Positions 1 through 7,598 of a DNA stretch of 20,843 nt are shown here, piece after piece. The position numbers and the translations under genes are program-made. Below the pieces are notes generated by a model. The model was not told where the DNA came from. It was given only the letters and a program-made list of their open reading frames with translations, and ran no database searches. The stretch is from Acidobacteriaceae bacterium. Lineage in GTDB: Bacteria; Acidobacteriota; Terriglobia; Terriglobales; Acidobacteriaceae. The stretch is taken from assembly GCA_027364815.1 (NCBI GenBank), contig DAHXOQ010000021.1, positions 1 through 20,843 of the forward strand. The letters run 5' to 3'. How positions within the stretch are numbered: the stretch's first letter is position 1; each line of letters starts with the position of its first letter.

Positions 1-1515
1 TTCGACAACTATTTCGGCATGTTGAACCCATACAGGAAGGCGAATGGCTGGAACGTCGGAGATGATGGTGTGGACTATATTGTGGATGGCATTGATGACA
101 AGCTGGCGAGCATCGCAAACTTAGATGATGAGGGCAAATCGTATCCGCTCTTCAAATTAACCAGTACCTGTATCGACGATGAGAGCTCTGATTGGCTGGC
201 AAGTTACGGAGATGTGAATAGATACAACTTCCTCTCAACTCGCCCGATCGTGATGGATGGCTTTGTTCACAATGCCGAAGGATTCGCGAAGAGTTGTGCT
301 TCCAGTGGAAACTGTTCCGGTAGTTTCACCGATCTCACAGGCGAGCGTGCGATGGGCTATTACGATCAGGGCTTTTTCAATTATTACTACTATATGGCAT
401 CTCAGTTTGCCGTTTCCGATCGCTGGTTCTCGCCGATATCATCCAAGAGTGTTGACAATCGAATCGCCACATTCACTGGAGGAACGACTCAAGGTCTGGC
501 TTATGACCCTGGAAATGATGACCATCTCCCGCAGCTGAATATTCCGAATATTTTTCAGGAGCTAGACCAGGCAAAGGTATCCTGGAAGATCTACTACTCG
601 GCTACAGATGGATTCTGCACTACCAGTGACTGCGTCGGCGCCCCAAATGCACCTTATCCTGCGACTACCTTTTCCAGCTTGGCTTATTCATATCGATATT
701 TGTATGAAAATTTTTCGCATGATACTTGCGTTCCTCCAACTCAGTCATCGAGTGTAGTTGGCGATACAACTGACTCCTTCTGCATTGATACAAGCCACAT
801 TGCCCCACTCGATTCATTCTTCAGCGATCTGAGCGGCAGTACGCTACCAAGCTTCGCCTTCATTGAAGCGGGTTATGGCTTGAATGACGAGCATCCAGGT
901 TCGCCTCAGTCAGTTCTGTTCGGTCAAGTGCAGGTGGCAAATATTGTCAATACGTTCATGTCTAGTCCTGAGTGGCAAGACTCTGTATTCTTTCTAAGTT
1001 ACGACGAGGGCGGTGGCCCGTATGATCATGTTCCACCAGTGACTGGCCAATCAAATCTCTTCACTGACCCCTCAATGCTGCCGATTGCAGATATCTCTAC
1101 AATTTCGGTGAATGCGGATAGTTATAAACCTTGCGTGCCAGCTGGAGGTGTACCTACACTGCATTGCGACGTAAGGTCGAATGCTCCGGGCGCTAATTCC
1201 GGTGATGCCCCAGCAATTGAGGGATTCGCGGCACAGCTTGGATTCAGAGTGCCGAATATCATCATTTCTCCATTCACACGCCGCCATTATGTTTCTCACA
1301 CTCCAATGGATCACACAGCGATTATCAAATTTGTTGAAAATCGATTCATTGGCTCTGCGGCTCATTTGACCGCTCGCGACGCCGCTCAACCAGACCTGCT
1401 CGATTTCTTTGATTTCGATACAGTTCCATGGTCTGCACCACCAACTCCACCAGCTCCGGTCACAGCAAAATCGCTTGGCTATAATCCATGCACACCCGCT
1501 AGCTTTGCTCCTTAA
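1..1515 (+). CDS. Phosphoesterase-family protein (phospholipase C / acid phosphatase type), 5' end missing
   Basis: The reading frame is open from base 1, so the gene starts outside the window; the first in-frame ATG (base 19) is not the true start. The first visible residues, FDNYFGM, match the second half of the ENRSFDNYFG metal-site motif that opens the catalytic core of the phosphoesterase family (phospholipase C and AcpA-like acid phosphatases). Further family blocks are YDEGGGPYDHVPP (about nt 1000-1038) and GFRVPNIIISPF followed by SHTPMDHTAIIKFVENRF (about nt 1240-1350), which carry the other metal-binding Asp, Glu and His residues. Members hydrolyse phosphate esters or phospholipids and are usually exported; the signal peptide would lie in the missing part. 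The middle contains several cysteines (about nt 610-790), consistent with an extracytoplasmic protein. By eye it is more A/T-rich in third positions than the genes to its right. The exact substrate cannot be told from sequence. Confidence 0.86.
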   Translation, partial: FDNYFGMLNPYRKANGWNVGDDGVDYIVDGIDDKLASIANLDDEGKSYPLFKLTSTCIDDESSDWLASYGDVNRYNFLSTRPIVMDGFVHNAEGFAKSCASSGNCSGSFTDLTGERAMGYYDQGFFNYYYYMASQFAVSDRWFSPISSKSVDNRIATFTGGTTQGLAYDPGNDDHLPQLNIPNIFQELDQAKVSWKIYYSATDGFCTTSDCVGAPNAPYPATTFSSLAYSYRYLYENFSHDTCVPPTQSSSVVGDTTDSFCIDTSHIAPLDSFFSDLSGSTLPSFAFIEAGYGLNDEHPGSPQSVLFGQVQVANIVNTFMSSPEWQDSVFFLSYDEGGGPYDHVPPVTGQSNLFTDPSMLPIADISTISVNADSYKPCVPAGGVPTLHCDVRSNAPGANSGDAPAIEGFAAQLGFRVPNIIISPFTRRHYVSHTPMDHTAIIKFVENRFIGSAAHLTARDAAQPDLLDFFDFDTVPWSAPPTPPAPVTAKSLGYNPCTPASFAP

Positions 1516-1784
1516 AGCGGCATGATGAAGGTTCTGTATCGGTGACGCAGGTTACATCAGCGGCGGCGTTGGCTGATTCAATCGCAGCCACTATCTGGGC
1601 GCAGTTTACGGCATAGAGCGTATCATGCGCCGCGCTTCCAACCTGGTGCGCAACATATCGACGGAGGCTTTCTGGCCAGCATAGTCAACCTGTAAGTGAA
1701 ACAGATAATTTGCGGTTTAACTCGCCAATGGCGGCAAGTGCAAATCTGAAACCTCTCGCGCCACTGCTAACAACGGATAGCGCC
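1516..1784. other. Intergenic gap between convergent genes, possible coding remnant
   Basis: No intact gene was found in these 269 bp. Frame 2 reads protein-like text interrupted by one TGA at 1574: GDAGYISGGVG before it and FNRSHYLGAVYGIERIMRR after it, ending with TAG at 1682. It has a coding-like GC-rich third position and could be the decayed end of an outer-membrane beta-barrel or similar protein. This is a weak suggestion only. No clear terminator hairpin with a T-run was seen. Confidence 0.3.
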
Positions 1785-2972
1785 TCAGAAATCGTGGTGA
1801 TCGTCACCCAGAAACACGATTGACTGCGGATCATTTTCTGCGAAAGTATTATTAGCTGCGGACGAATTGGCAGCTTCGGTTTTGGCTCTTAGATTGGCAA
1901 CAGTGAGCCAATTGTCCTTCCGAGGCGTTTCTGCAATCCACGGTGGAAGTGGCATGCAAAGATAATTGCTTAACGCTTCGGCATAACCTTCGTACAGAAG
2001 GCGCATCTCTCGAAGCCTTTCATAGGAATGACCGTCGCCGCAAACGCGTATGCCACTCTGGCAAAGCATTCCGTAGAGGCGATCATAGCGATCGTGAGGA
2101 AGCCGGTCAGGTGCATCAGTGACCGGTGTCAGCGAAAATATTTGCGAGAGATCCACCAGCGCATGGCGAGCCATGGCAAAGGTAAGCTGAGCTTGTCGCG
2201 CCTCATGCCCTTGTACTCCGGAAATCAAGAGCGCTGATGTGTCGAGAATCGCGGTCATGGCGCTAATCCAACTTTGGTTGCTGTGCTGGGATCTGAAGTA
2301 GCAGAGCAATTGATAAGAGATATGGCTTTCGAGCAATTCCGCCGACCAGCGTTCCCATTCCACAAGAAGTAATGAAAGAGCGCGCTCGCCCCCTTCGTAG
2401 GAGTGACGCCGCATCAACTCGGCCGCAGTTGGTGGTGAACCGGCACGCGCGTCTAGCAATGAGATGTTGACTTCACGCCTGGAAAACGCACTGTAGAGAA
2501 CCGGGAAATATCCCATAACAATTGCCAGCAAGCCGAGTCCACTGCCAGCTTCCAAAATTACCATAACGCGTGCCCATGCGGTTTGTGGCGTAACATCTCC
2601 AAAGCCTAGAGTAAAGATGGTGGCTCCGCTCATATATAGATCAGACAAAAATCCCGGTTGCAATGTGGCGTCGCTGAATTGACTGCCCAACGCAAAGAAT
2701 ATGAGAGCAAATCCCAAAACCATTCCTGCAGCCCAGACAACGAGTAAGAAAATCAGAGATAACGGACCGTAAAAACTGAATGCGCTCTCTCGTCGGCGAT
2801 TATCTCGAATACGCTTTACAAAGAATACCCATGGATTCCATGTCACCGCGTAGAACATTCTGGTGAGCCGAAACCGGCCAGTAGCACGGCGCGGCAGGAT
2901 GATCGTCTGAAAAGCATCAAACAGCACTGCAAAAAGGCAAGCTACGCCAGATATAAAAATTAAAATCCGCAT
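1785..2972 (-). CDS. Two-helix-pore potassium channel family protein
   Basis: This 395-residue protein is a probable inner-membrane K+ channel subunit. An N-terminal hydrophobic helix (residues 1-26) is followed by a second helix (about 70-96). A pore loop carrying the selectivity-filter sequence TLGFGD (121-126) comes next, then an inner helix (about 136-160). GFGD instead of the common GYGD is tolerated in known K+ channels. The roughly 230-residue cytoplasmic C-terminus is helical, with an ESHISYQLLCYFRSQH block, and does not look like an RCK/TrkA-N nucleotide-binding domain. I chose the ATG at 2972 rather than the longer frame start at 3188: it follows GGGAGG (2977-2982, short 4-nt spacing) and begins directly with the membrane helix, while the 72 upstream residues are polar and atypical. 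It is divergent from the GH105 gene and has no obvious functional partner here. Confidence 0.85.
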   Translation of the reverse strand: MRILIFISGVACLFAVLFDAFQTIILPRRATGRFRLTRMFYAVTWNPWVFFVKRIRDNRRRESAFSFYGPLSLIFLLVVWAAGMVLGFALIFFALGSQFSDATLQPGFLSDLYMSGATIFTLGFGDVTPQTAWARVMVILEAGSGLGLLAIVMGYFPVLYSAFSRREVNISLLDARAGSPPTAAELMRRHSYEGGERALSLLLVEWERWSAELLESHISYQLLCYFRSQHSNQSWISAMTAILDTSALLISGVQGHEARQAQLTFAMARHALVDLSQIFSLTPVTDAPDRLPHDRYDRLYGMLCQSGIRVCGDGHSYERLREMRLLYEGYAEALSNYLCMPLPPWIAETPRKDNWLTVANLRAKTEAANSSAANNTFAENDPQSIVFLGDDHHDF

Positions 2973-2976
2973 TGGG

Positions 2977-2982
2977 CCTCCC
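2977..2982 (-). promoter_or_regulatory. Ribosome binding site deciding the channel start
   Basis: On the minus strand GGGAGG lies 4 nt before the ATG at 2972. It supports that start over the in-frame ATG 216 bp further upstream. Confidence 0.6.
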
Positions 2983-3233
2983 GCTCGGAGCAAACTGCAG
3001 TTTCCCGCACTCTGTTCAATCACTGTATCAGGGAAACAAAATTCATGGTACGGCACATTAAATTCTCTGTTCAATTTCCGTGTATTGCTACTATCACGAA
3101 GAAAGCGCAGGGTTGAAGACTGGATAGCCCAGATTAAGCTACGCGATTTCCAAAAATGGCAGGAATTTGCGCGGCGAAGTGTTCGCACAAAACTGTCTCC
3201 TCGGCAATATATTATTCATTGACGGGACATTCA

Positions 3234-4454
3234 ATGGAGAAATCATCACTAACTTACGTTCGCACATGGCAACTTCTTTTTCTGCTTGCAGCAGCAGGTG
3301 GATATGCAAGCGCACAGATAGCCCATCCGAAGCCGGCAGTGTCTGCGCAAACAACAAATCCCTTAGCGGTGGAACGCGCAACAGCGGGCGATGCGCCAGA
3401 GGCCCCGGGGCCGCTGGCATCTGATCTCTCGTCTGAAGTGACCCATGCCGCCATACGCAAGGCGATGCGTATGGTGGCCTATTGGCAACTTGCACGCGCA
3501 GAGAATCAATTCAATCAGCAGTGGACCTATGCTGCCTTGTATGACGGAATGCTTGCGGCATCCAAAACAACAGGTGATTCACGCTATTACGATGCCATTG
3601 TGAGAATGGCCCACCGCTTCAACTGGAAGCTGCTGAACTCGCGATTCCCGCACGCCGACGACATGGCTTTGGGCCTGGCTTACATGGAAATGTACACGTC
3701 AAAACCTGATGCGGTGAGAATGGCGGATACCAAGGAAGTCATGGACGAACTTATAAAACGAAATGACGATCCTCAAAAATTGCTTTGGTGGTGGTGTGAC
3801 GCACTATTCATGGCTCCGCCTGTGCTTGCCAGAGTCTCTGCGGCCACCGGAGACCGGCGCTACCTGGACTACATGGACCGCGAATGGTGGTTGACTTCAG
3901 CAAGTCTTTACGACCCGGTTGAACACTTGTATTTTCGCGACAGCCGTTACTTCACGCAGAGGCAAAAGAACGGTGAGAAGATTTTCTGGTCGAGAGGCAA
4001 TGGATGGGTGATGAGCGCTTTGGTTAAAGTACTTGAGGTAATGCCCGCGAATTATCCCACTCGCGGCAAGTACATTGTCCAGTTCAGGCAGATGGCCGAG
4101 CGCATCGCTTCTATCCAGGGCGGCGATAATCCCCAAGGAAAGGCCGGACTCTGGTGCAGTGGGCTGCTTGATCCTGCCGCATACGATCTGCCCGAAATTT
4201 CAGGGTCAGCATTCTTCACATATTCTTTGGCGTGGGGCGTGAATCACGGAGTGCTCAACCGTAAGAAATTTGAACCGGTGATTCTCCGCGCGTGGGCGGG
4301 AATTCTGGAGCACATCTACGCGGATGGGCGTCTCGGATCTATTCAGCCAATCGATGGTCAGCCGGGGCAGTTCAAGCCTTCGGCAAGCTCTGTCTACGGA
4401 GTCGGTGCGTTTCTGCTTGCGGCATCTGAAATGGATGCTATGGCCAAACGATGA
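3234..4454 (+). CDS. Secreted glycoside hydrolase family 105 (unsaturated rhamnogalacturonyl hydrolase, YteR-like)
   Basis: The enzyme is predicted to remove the 4,5-unsaturated galacturonyl residue left at the end of rhamnogalacturonan fragments by polysaccharide lyases, through a hydration mechanism. The 406-residue protein begins with a signal peptide (MEKSS, then LLFLLAAAGGYASA, probable cleavage near residue 27), so it acts outside the cytoplasm. A proline/alanine-rich spacer (about 30-65) precedes an alpha/alpha-barrel domain of usual family length. Hallmarks are ADDMALGLAY (141-150), WWWCDALFMAPP (185-196) with the probable catalytic Asp189, and SRGNGW (253-258). I chose the ATG at 3234 because the signal peptide follows it; the longer frame from 3156 adds 26 non-signal residues. 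The ribosome site (GACGGGA) is weak. The downstream L-arabinose genes fit degradation of pectin with arabinan side chains. A related GH88 activity is the main alternative. Confidence 0.9.
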   Translation: MEKSSLTYVRTWQLLFLLAAAGGYASAQIAHPKPAVSAQTTNPLAVERATAGDAPEAPGPLASDLSSEVTHAAIRKAMRMVAYWQLARAENQFNQQWTYAALYDGMLAASKTTGDSRYYDAIVRMAHRFNWKLLNSRFPHADDMALGLAYMEMYTSKPDAVRMADTKEVMDELIKRNDDPQKLLWWWCDALFMAPPVLARVSAATGDRRYLDYMDREWWLTSASLYDPVEHLYFRDSRYFTQRQKNGEKIFWSRGNGWVMSALVKVLEVMPANYPTRGKYIVQFRQMAERIASIQGGDNPQGKAGLWCSGLLDPAAYDLPEISGSAFFTYSLAWGVNHGVLNRKKFEPVILRAWAGILEHIYADGRLGSIQPIDGQPGQFKPSASSVYGVGAFLLAASEMDAMAKR

Positions 4455-4455
4455 G

Positions 4456-4476
4456 GCATAGTTGGAAAACTATAGC
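4456..4476 (+). terminator. Stem-loop just after the GH105 stop codon
   Basis: ATAGTT (4458-4463), a GGAA tetraloop and AACTAT (4468-4473) form a perfect 6-bp stem that a GC/GC pair extends across one bulged A. It begins one base after the stop. There is no proper T-run, so it may be a weak terminator or a 3'-end stabilising hairpin. Confidence 0.35.
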
Positions 4477-4563
4477 TAATAAAATGCGATTTTGTTGTTG
4501 AACCACTGTACGGAATTTTTTCAAAACTTCCCCGTCGACGGTAATCTATGAAGAAAGTCGCTG

Positions 4564-4585
4564 AGGTCAGGTGTTGTTGACCTGA
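4564..4585. promoter_or_regulatory. Candidate operator: two overlapping inverted repeats
   Basis: AGGTCA (4564-4569) pairs with TGACCT (4578-4583). Overlapping it, TCAGGT (4567-4572) pairs with ACCTGA (4580-4585) around a 7-nt spacer. Interlocking perfect dyads about 255 bp before araD look like a transcription-factor site. The regulator type is not evident from sequence. Confidence 0.4.
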
Positions 4586-4821
4586 TTCCAGCAAAGGTTT
4601 TGGATAGGAAGTTTGAAGCCAGTGCACCGCGTAGCCACAGCTTTAGACATCAGACTAAGTACAGCAGCTGTTGAGATCCGGCATGTTGTGCTTCAATTCA
4701 TACACAGTGGAATCGATATAAGAGTTAAGCGCCGGCCGAAAATACCGTATAAAATTTATGCAGGCGGTCGCAGATATATGCTGAAGTCATCACTTCTTTG
4801 CGTTAATGGACTGCACGTGCT

Positions 4822-4826
4822 GGAGG
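4822..4826 (+). promoter_or_regulatory. Ribosome binding site deciding the araD start
   Basis: GGAGG ends 1 nt before the ATG at 4828, which is too close, but 10 nt before the in-frame ATG at 4837. The latter also gives the expected protein length. Confidence 0.65.
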
Positions 4827-4836
4827 TATGAATATT

Positions 4837-5535
4837 ATGTTGATAAAAGAAATCCGCGAAGAGGTTCTTGAGGCAAACCTGGAACTGGTTCGTAGAGGGC
4901 TTGTGCTTTACACATTCGGCAATGCCAGCGGTATCTCGCGCGCTGAGGGACTGATCGCCATCAAGCCAAGCGGCGTGCCTTATGAGAAGCTGACAGTGGC
5001 GGATATGGTGGTTACCGACCTCGATGGAAAAATCGTCGAAGGTACTTTGCGGCCTTCCTCTGATATCGAGACGCATCTCGAAATCTACAAGCATTTCCCT
5101 ACAGTCGGTGGTGTGGTTCATACGCACTCTGAATTTGCCACTGCATGGGCGCAGGCCGCGCGACCGATTCCCTGCTTTGGAACCACTCATGCTGATTCTT
5201 TTCACTGTCAGATTCCCGTGACCGACGAGTTGACTAGTGCGGAGATTGCCAACGATTACGAGAAGAATACGGGCATCGTGATTTGCAGACTCCTTCAAAA
5301 CCTGGACCCTGCGAGCATTCCCGGGGCCCTGGTTACTGGCCACGGACCCTTTGCTTGGGGGGCATCGGCATCAGCGGCCGCGCACAATGCCGTTATTCTT
5401 GAGTACGTAGCGCGCATGGCATATTACACTGTTTCATTGAACAATGAAGCGCATCCGATCTCACGTGAACTCCACGATAAGCACTTTATGCGGAAGCATG
5501 GAGACAGCGCCACATACGGACAGGTGAAAGCTTAA
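4837..5535 (+). CDS. araD: L-ribulose-5-phosphate 4-epimerase
   Basis: The enzyme converts L-ribulose 5-phosphate to D-xylulose 5-phosphate, the last step of bacterial L-arabinose catabolism, in the cytoplasm. The 232-residue protein matches the usual length (231 in E. coli). Key residues fall almost exactly where the E. coli enzyme has them: phosphate-binding GNAS (28-31), KPSG (43-46) and SSD (74-76); zinc ligands His95 and His97 in HTHS and His169 in GHGPF; catalytic Asp120 in THADSF and Tyr227 in ATYGQ. This pattern separates it from the related L-fuculose-phosphate aldolases. I chose the ATG at 4837 over 4828 on ribosome-site spacing. It is the first gene of the operon, and its TAA overlaps the ATG of the symporter by one base, which implies translational coupling. 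Confidence 0.95.
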   Translation: MLIKEIREEVLEANLELVRRGLVLYTFGNASGISRAEGLIAIKPSGVPYEKLTVADMVVTDLDGKIVEGTLRPSSDIETHLEIYKHFPTVGGVVHTHSEFATAWAQAARPIPCFGTTHADSFHCQIPVTDELTSAEIANDYEKNTGIVICRLLQNLDPASIPGALVTGHGPFAWGASASAAAHNAVILEYVARMAYYTVSLNNEAHPISRELHDKHFMRKHGDSATYGQVKA

Positions 5536-7292
5536 TGAAATTCTCCCCTTTGCTGATCGCGTCGACACTCGTGCATCTCTCGCTCGTCGACTTCGCCATC
5601 ATCATTTTTTATTTCGCGCTGGTGATCATCATCGGCATGTATTTGAAGGAACGTTCAAATACGGGCGAAGACTTCTTCATGGCCGGTCGCGAGATGACGG
5701 CGTGGGTTGCAGGACTTGCATTTTTGTCGGCGAATCTTGGTTCGCTTGAATTGATGGGCTGGGCCGGCAATGCGTACAAGTATGGAATCCTGGCCGCGCA
5801 TTGGTACTGGATCGGCGCGATTCCTGCGATGCTTTTTCTGGCGCTCGTGATGATGCCCTTTTACTACATCTGCAAGACACATTCCGTGCCGGGCTATCTG
5901 AAGCTTCGCTACGGAAAGGGTGCGCAGACGCTGAGTGCGATTTCCTTTGCTGCGATGACGGTACTGATGAGCGGCATCAATATGTATGCGATGGCCGTCG
6001 TGATGCACGTGGTGCTGGGGTGGGATTTAAGCTTCAGCATCTGGATCTCGTCAGTGACAGTTGCGGCTTACGTGATGCTGGGCGGCCTGCGCTCGGCAAT
6101 TTTTAACGAGGTCCTGCAATTCTTTCTGATCTGGGCCGGAGCGCTGCTGATTCCGATTCTCGGCCTGATTGAGGCCGGCGGCTGGGATGGGATGAAAGCA
6201 AAGATGGTGCACAACCTGACGGAGATGGGCAACGCGAATCCGACAGCCTACACACATCTTTGGTCTACGTTGGGAAACTACTCAGACAATCCGATGGGAA
6301 TTCACTGGACAGGAATTGTTTTTGGTCTTGGCATCGCGATCTCTTGCGGCTACTGGACCACGGACTTTCTAGTCGTTCAACGCGTGCTGGCGGCAAAGGA
6401 TCTGCGCTCGGCAGAGATGGCGCCGATTATCGGCGCCGGTTTCAAGATGATGGTACCGTTTATCGTGATTCTGCCGGGCTTGCTGGCGATTGCGTTGCTG
6501 CGCGATCCCAATACTGGCGCGCTGATGCATCTGGTTCCGGCGGACCAGGCTTGGTCTGCTGCGGGCCAGGCGCAGGGATTGCATGGTTACGACGAAGTGC
6601 TTCCACTGATGCTTGCGCGCTACTGCGGACCGGGATTGCTTGGGCTTGGAATCACGGCGCTGATGGCGGGCTTTATGTCGGGCATGGCCGGCAATGTGAG
6701 CGCATTTGCGACAGTGTGGACCTACGATATTTATGGAGAGCTGATCAACACGAATGCCACTGATGCTACCAAGGTTAAGATGGGACGCTGGATCACACTG
6801 GTCGGAATCATCATCAGCATTGGTACGGCCTATATTGTGATGCACGCGCAGAGCATCATGGATTACGTGCAGGCGCTGTTCAGCTTTTTTATAGCACCGT
6901 TACTGGGCACGGTGCTGACGGGCATGTTGTGGAAGCGCGCAACGCGAGCCGCAGGATTCTGGGGATTGCTGATTGGCACGCTGTCGTCAGTCGGCATGTA
7001 CTTCTGGGTGAAGTATGATCCCGTAGCGGTGAAGTACATCGCGTTCTCCTTCGCGGCGCAGGATCAGGCACAGAATATGTTCCGCGCCTTGTGGTGCTTG
7101 GTGATTACCATGATTGTGACTGTATTGATCAGTCTTGCAACCACGCCAAAGCCGGATGAGGAGTTGAAGGGCCTGGTGATGGGGCTGACTCCGCTTCCAC
7201 GCGAGATGAACATTCCGCTGCTCAAGAAGCCAATCTTCTGGGCTTCCATTGTCATAGTGGCATTTGTGGCTGTCAATATTATCTTCTGGTAA
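5535..7292 (+). CDS. Sodium/sugar symporter (SSS family, SGLT-like), probable L-arabinose importer
   Basis: This 585-residue inner-membrane protein has about 14 hydrophobic helices and belongs to the solute:sodium symporter family. It contains MAGREMTAW followed by FLSANLGSLELMGWAGNAYKYG early on. The block QRVLAAKDLRSAEMAPIIGA and the downstream MMVPFIVILPGLLA match the sugar-transporting SGLT branch, and a later helix reads ALMAGFMSGMAGNVSAFATVWTYDIY-like, the region that carries the Na2-site serines in that family. It would import a sugar with Na+. The substrate L-arabinose is inferred from its place between araD and araB. Its ATG sits in a TAATG overlap with the araD stop. The next gene starts 10 bp after its stop. 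Confidence 0.93.
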   Translation: MKFSPLLIASTLVHLSLVDFAIIIFYFALVIIIGMYLKERSNTGEDFFMAGREMTAWVAGLAFLSANLGSLELMGWAGNAYKYGILAAHWYWIGAIPAMLFLALVMMPFYYICKTHSVPGYLKLRYGKGAQTLSAISFAAMTVLMSGINMYAMAVVMHVVLGWDLSFSIWISSVTVAAYVMLGGLRSAIFNEVLQFFLIWAGALLIPILGLIEAGGWDGMKAKMVHNLTEMGNANPTAYTHLWSTLGNYSDNPMGIHWTGIVFGLGIAISCGYWTTDFLVVQRVLAAKDLRSAEMAPIIGAGFKMMVPFIVILPGLLAIALLRDPNTGALMHLVPADQAWSAAGQAQGLHGYDEVLPLMLARYCGPGLLGLGITALMAGFMSGMAGNVSAFATVWTYDIYGELINTNATDATKVKMGRWITLVGIIISIGTAYIVMHAQSIMDYVQALFSFFIAPLLGTVLTGMLWKRATRAAGFWGLLIGTLSSVGMYFWVKYDPVAVKYIAFSFAAQDQAQNMFRALWCLVITMIVTVLISLATTPKPDEELKGLVMGLTPLPREMNIPLLKKPIFWASIVIVAFVAVNIIFW

Positions 7293-7302
7293 GGAGTGAG
7301 AG

Positions 7303-7551
7303 ATGAAAGCAGGCAGCTCAATCACAATCTGGTTTTTTATCGGCGTCTCATTGTTCGTCAATGGAGCGCTTATTCTGGGCGCAGGACTCTACGCGCTCAT
7401 CTTGGCTCCTGAACATAAAGTGGTTCTCTATAATCTGCACGCCGACATCTGGTGGGGCGGACTGCTCTTTTTGATCGGTGCCTTTTACAGCTGGCACTTT
7501 TCACCATGGCGGGCGCGCGCCCGTAACGAAGCGCGCAAAAAGAAATCTTAG
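7303..7551 (+). CDS. Small two-helix membrane protein, possible symporter accessory subunit
   Basis: The 82-residue protein has two hydrophobic helices (about residues 8-33 and 49-64) separated by a short loop with EHKVVLYNLHADIWWGG. It ends in a basic tail (RARARNEARKKKS), which predicts a cytoplasmic C-terminus. It follows the symporter stop by 10 bp with a good AAGGAG ribosome site (7291-7296, 6-nt spacing) and lies 47 bp before araB, so it is an operon member and probably expressed. I do not recognise its family. Some SSS transporters are paired with small two-helix proteins (DUF485 or DUF4212 types), although those usually precede the large subunit. A role in the symporter complex is inferred from position and topology only. 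Confidence 0.75.
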   Translation: MKAGSSITIWFFIGVSLFVNGALILGAGLYALILAPEHKVVLYNLHADIWWGGLLFLIGAFYSWHFSPWRARARNEARKKKS

Positions 7552-7598
7552 CAGCAGACTTTTTCATCAATCATTATTTTTCAGCAAGGGGAACGGAA

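Larger units (their letters stand above)
4477..4836. promoter_or_regulatory. Leader/promoter region of the arabinose operon
   Basis: No credible gene was found in this gap. A frame from a TTG at 4613 to 4831 has no ribosome site and no recognisable domain. The region holds a 10-bp palindrome CCGTCGACGG (4532-4541), two overlapping dyads at 4564-4585, and an A/T-rich TATAAAATT-like element near 4749-4757 that could be part of a promoter. It ends in the araD ribosome site. The operon is probably transcribed from here, separately from GH105. Confidence 0.5.

Noticed and set aside
3156..3233. A 26-residue N-terminal extension of the GH105 enzyme
   Set aside because: It would bury the clear signal peptide that starts at the ATG at 3234.
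4613..4831. A 72-residue frame from TTG just before araD
   Set aside because: There is no ribosome site and no domain. It overlaps the candidate araD leader elements.
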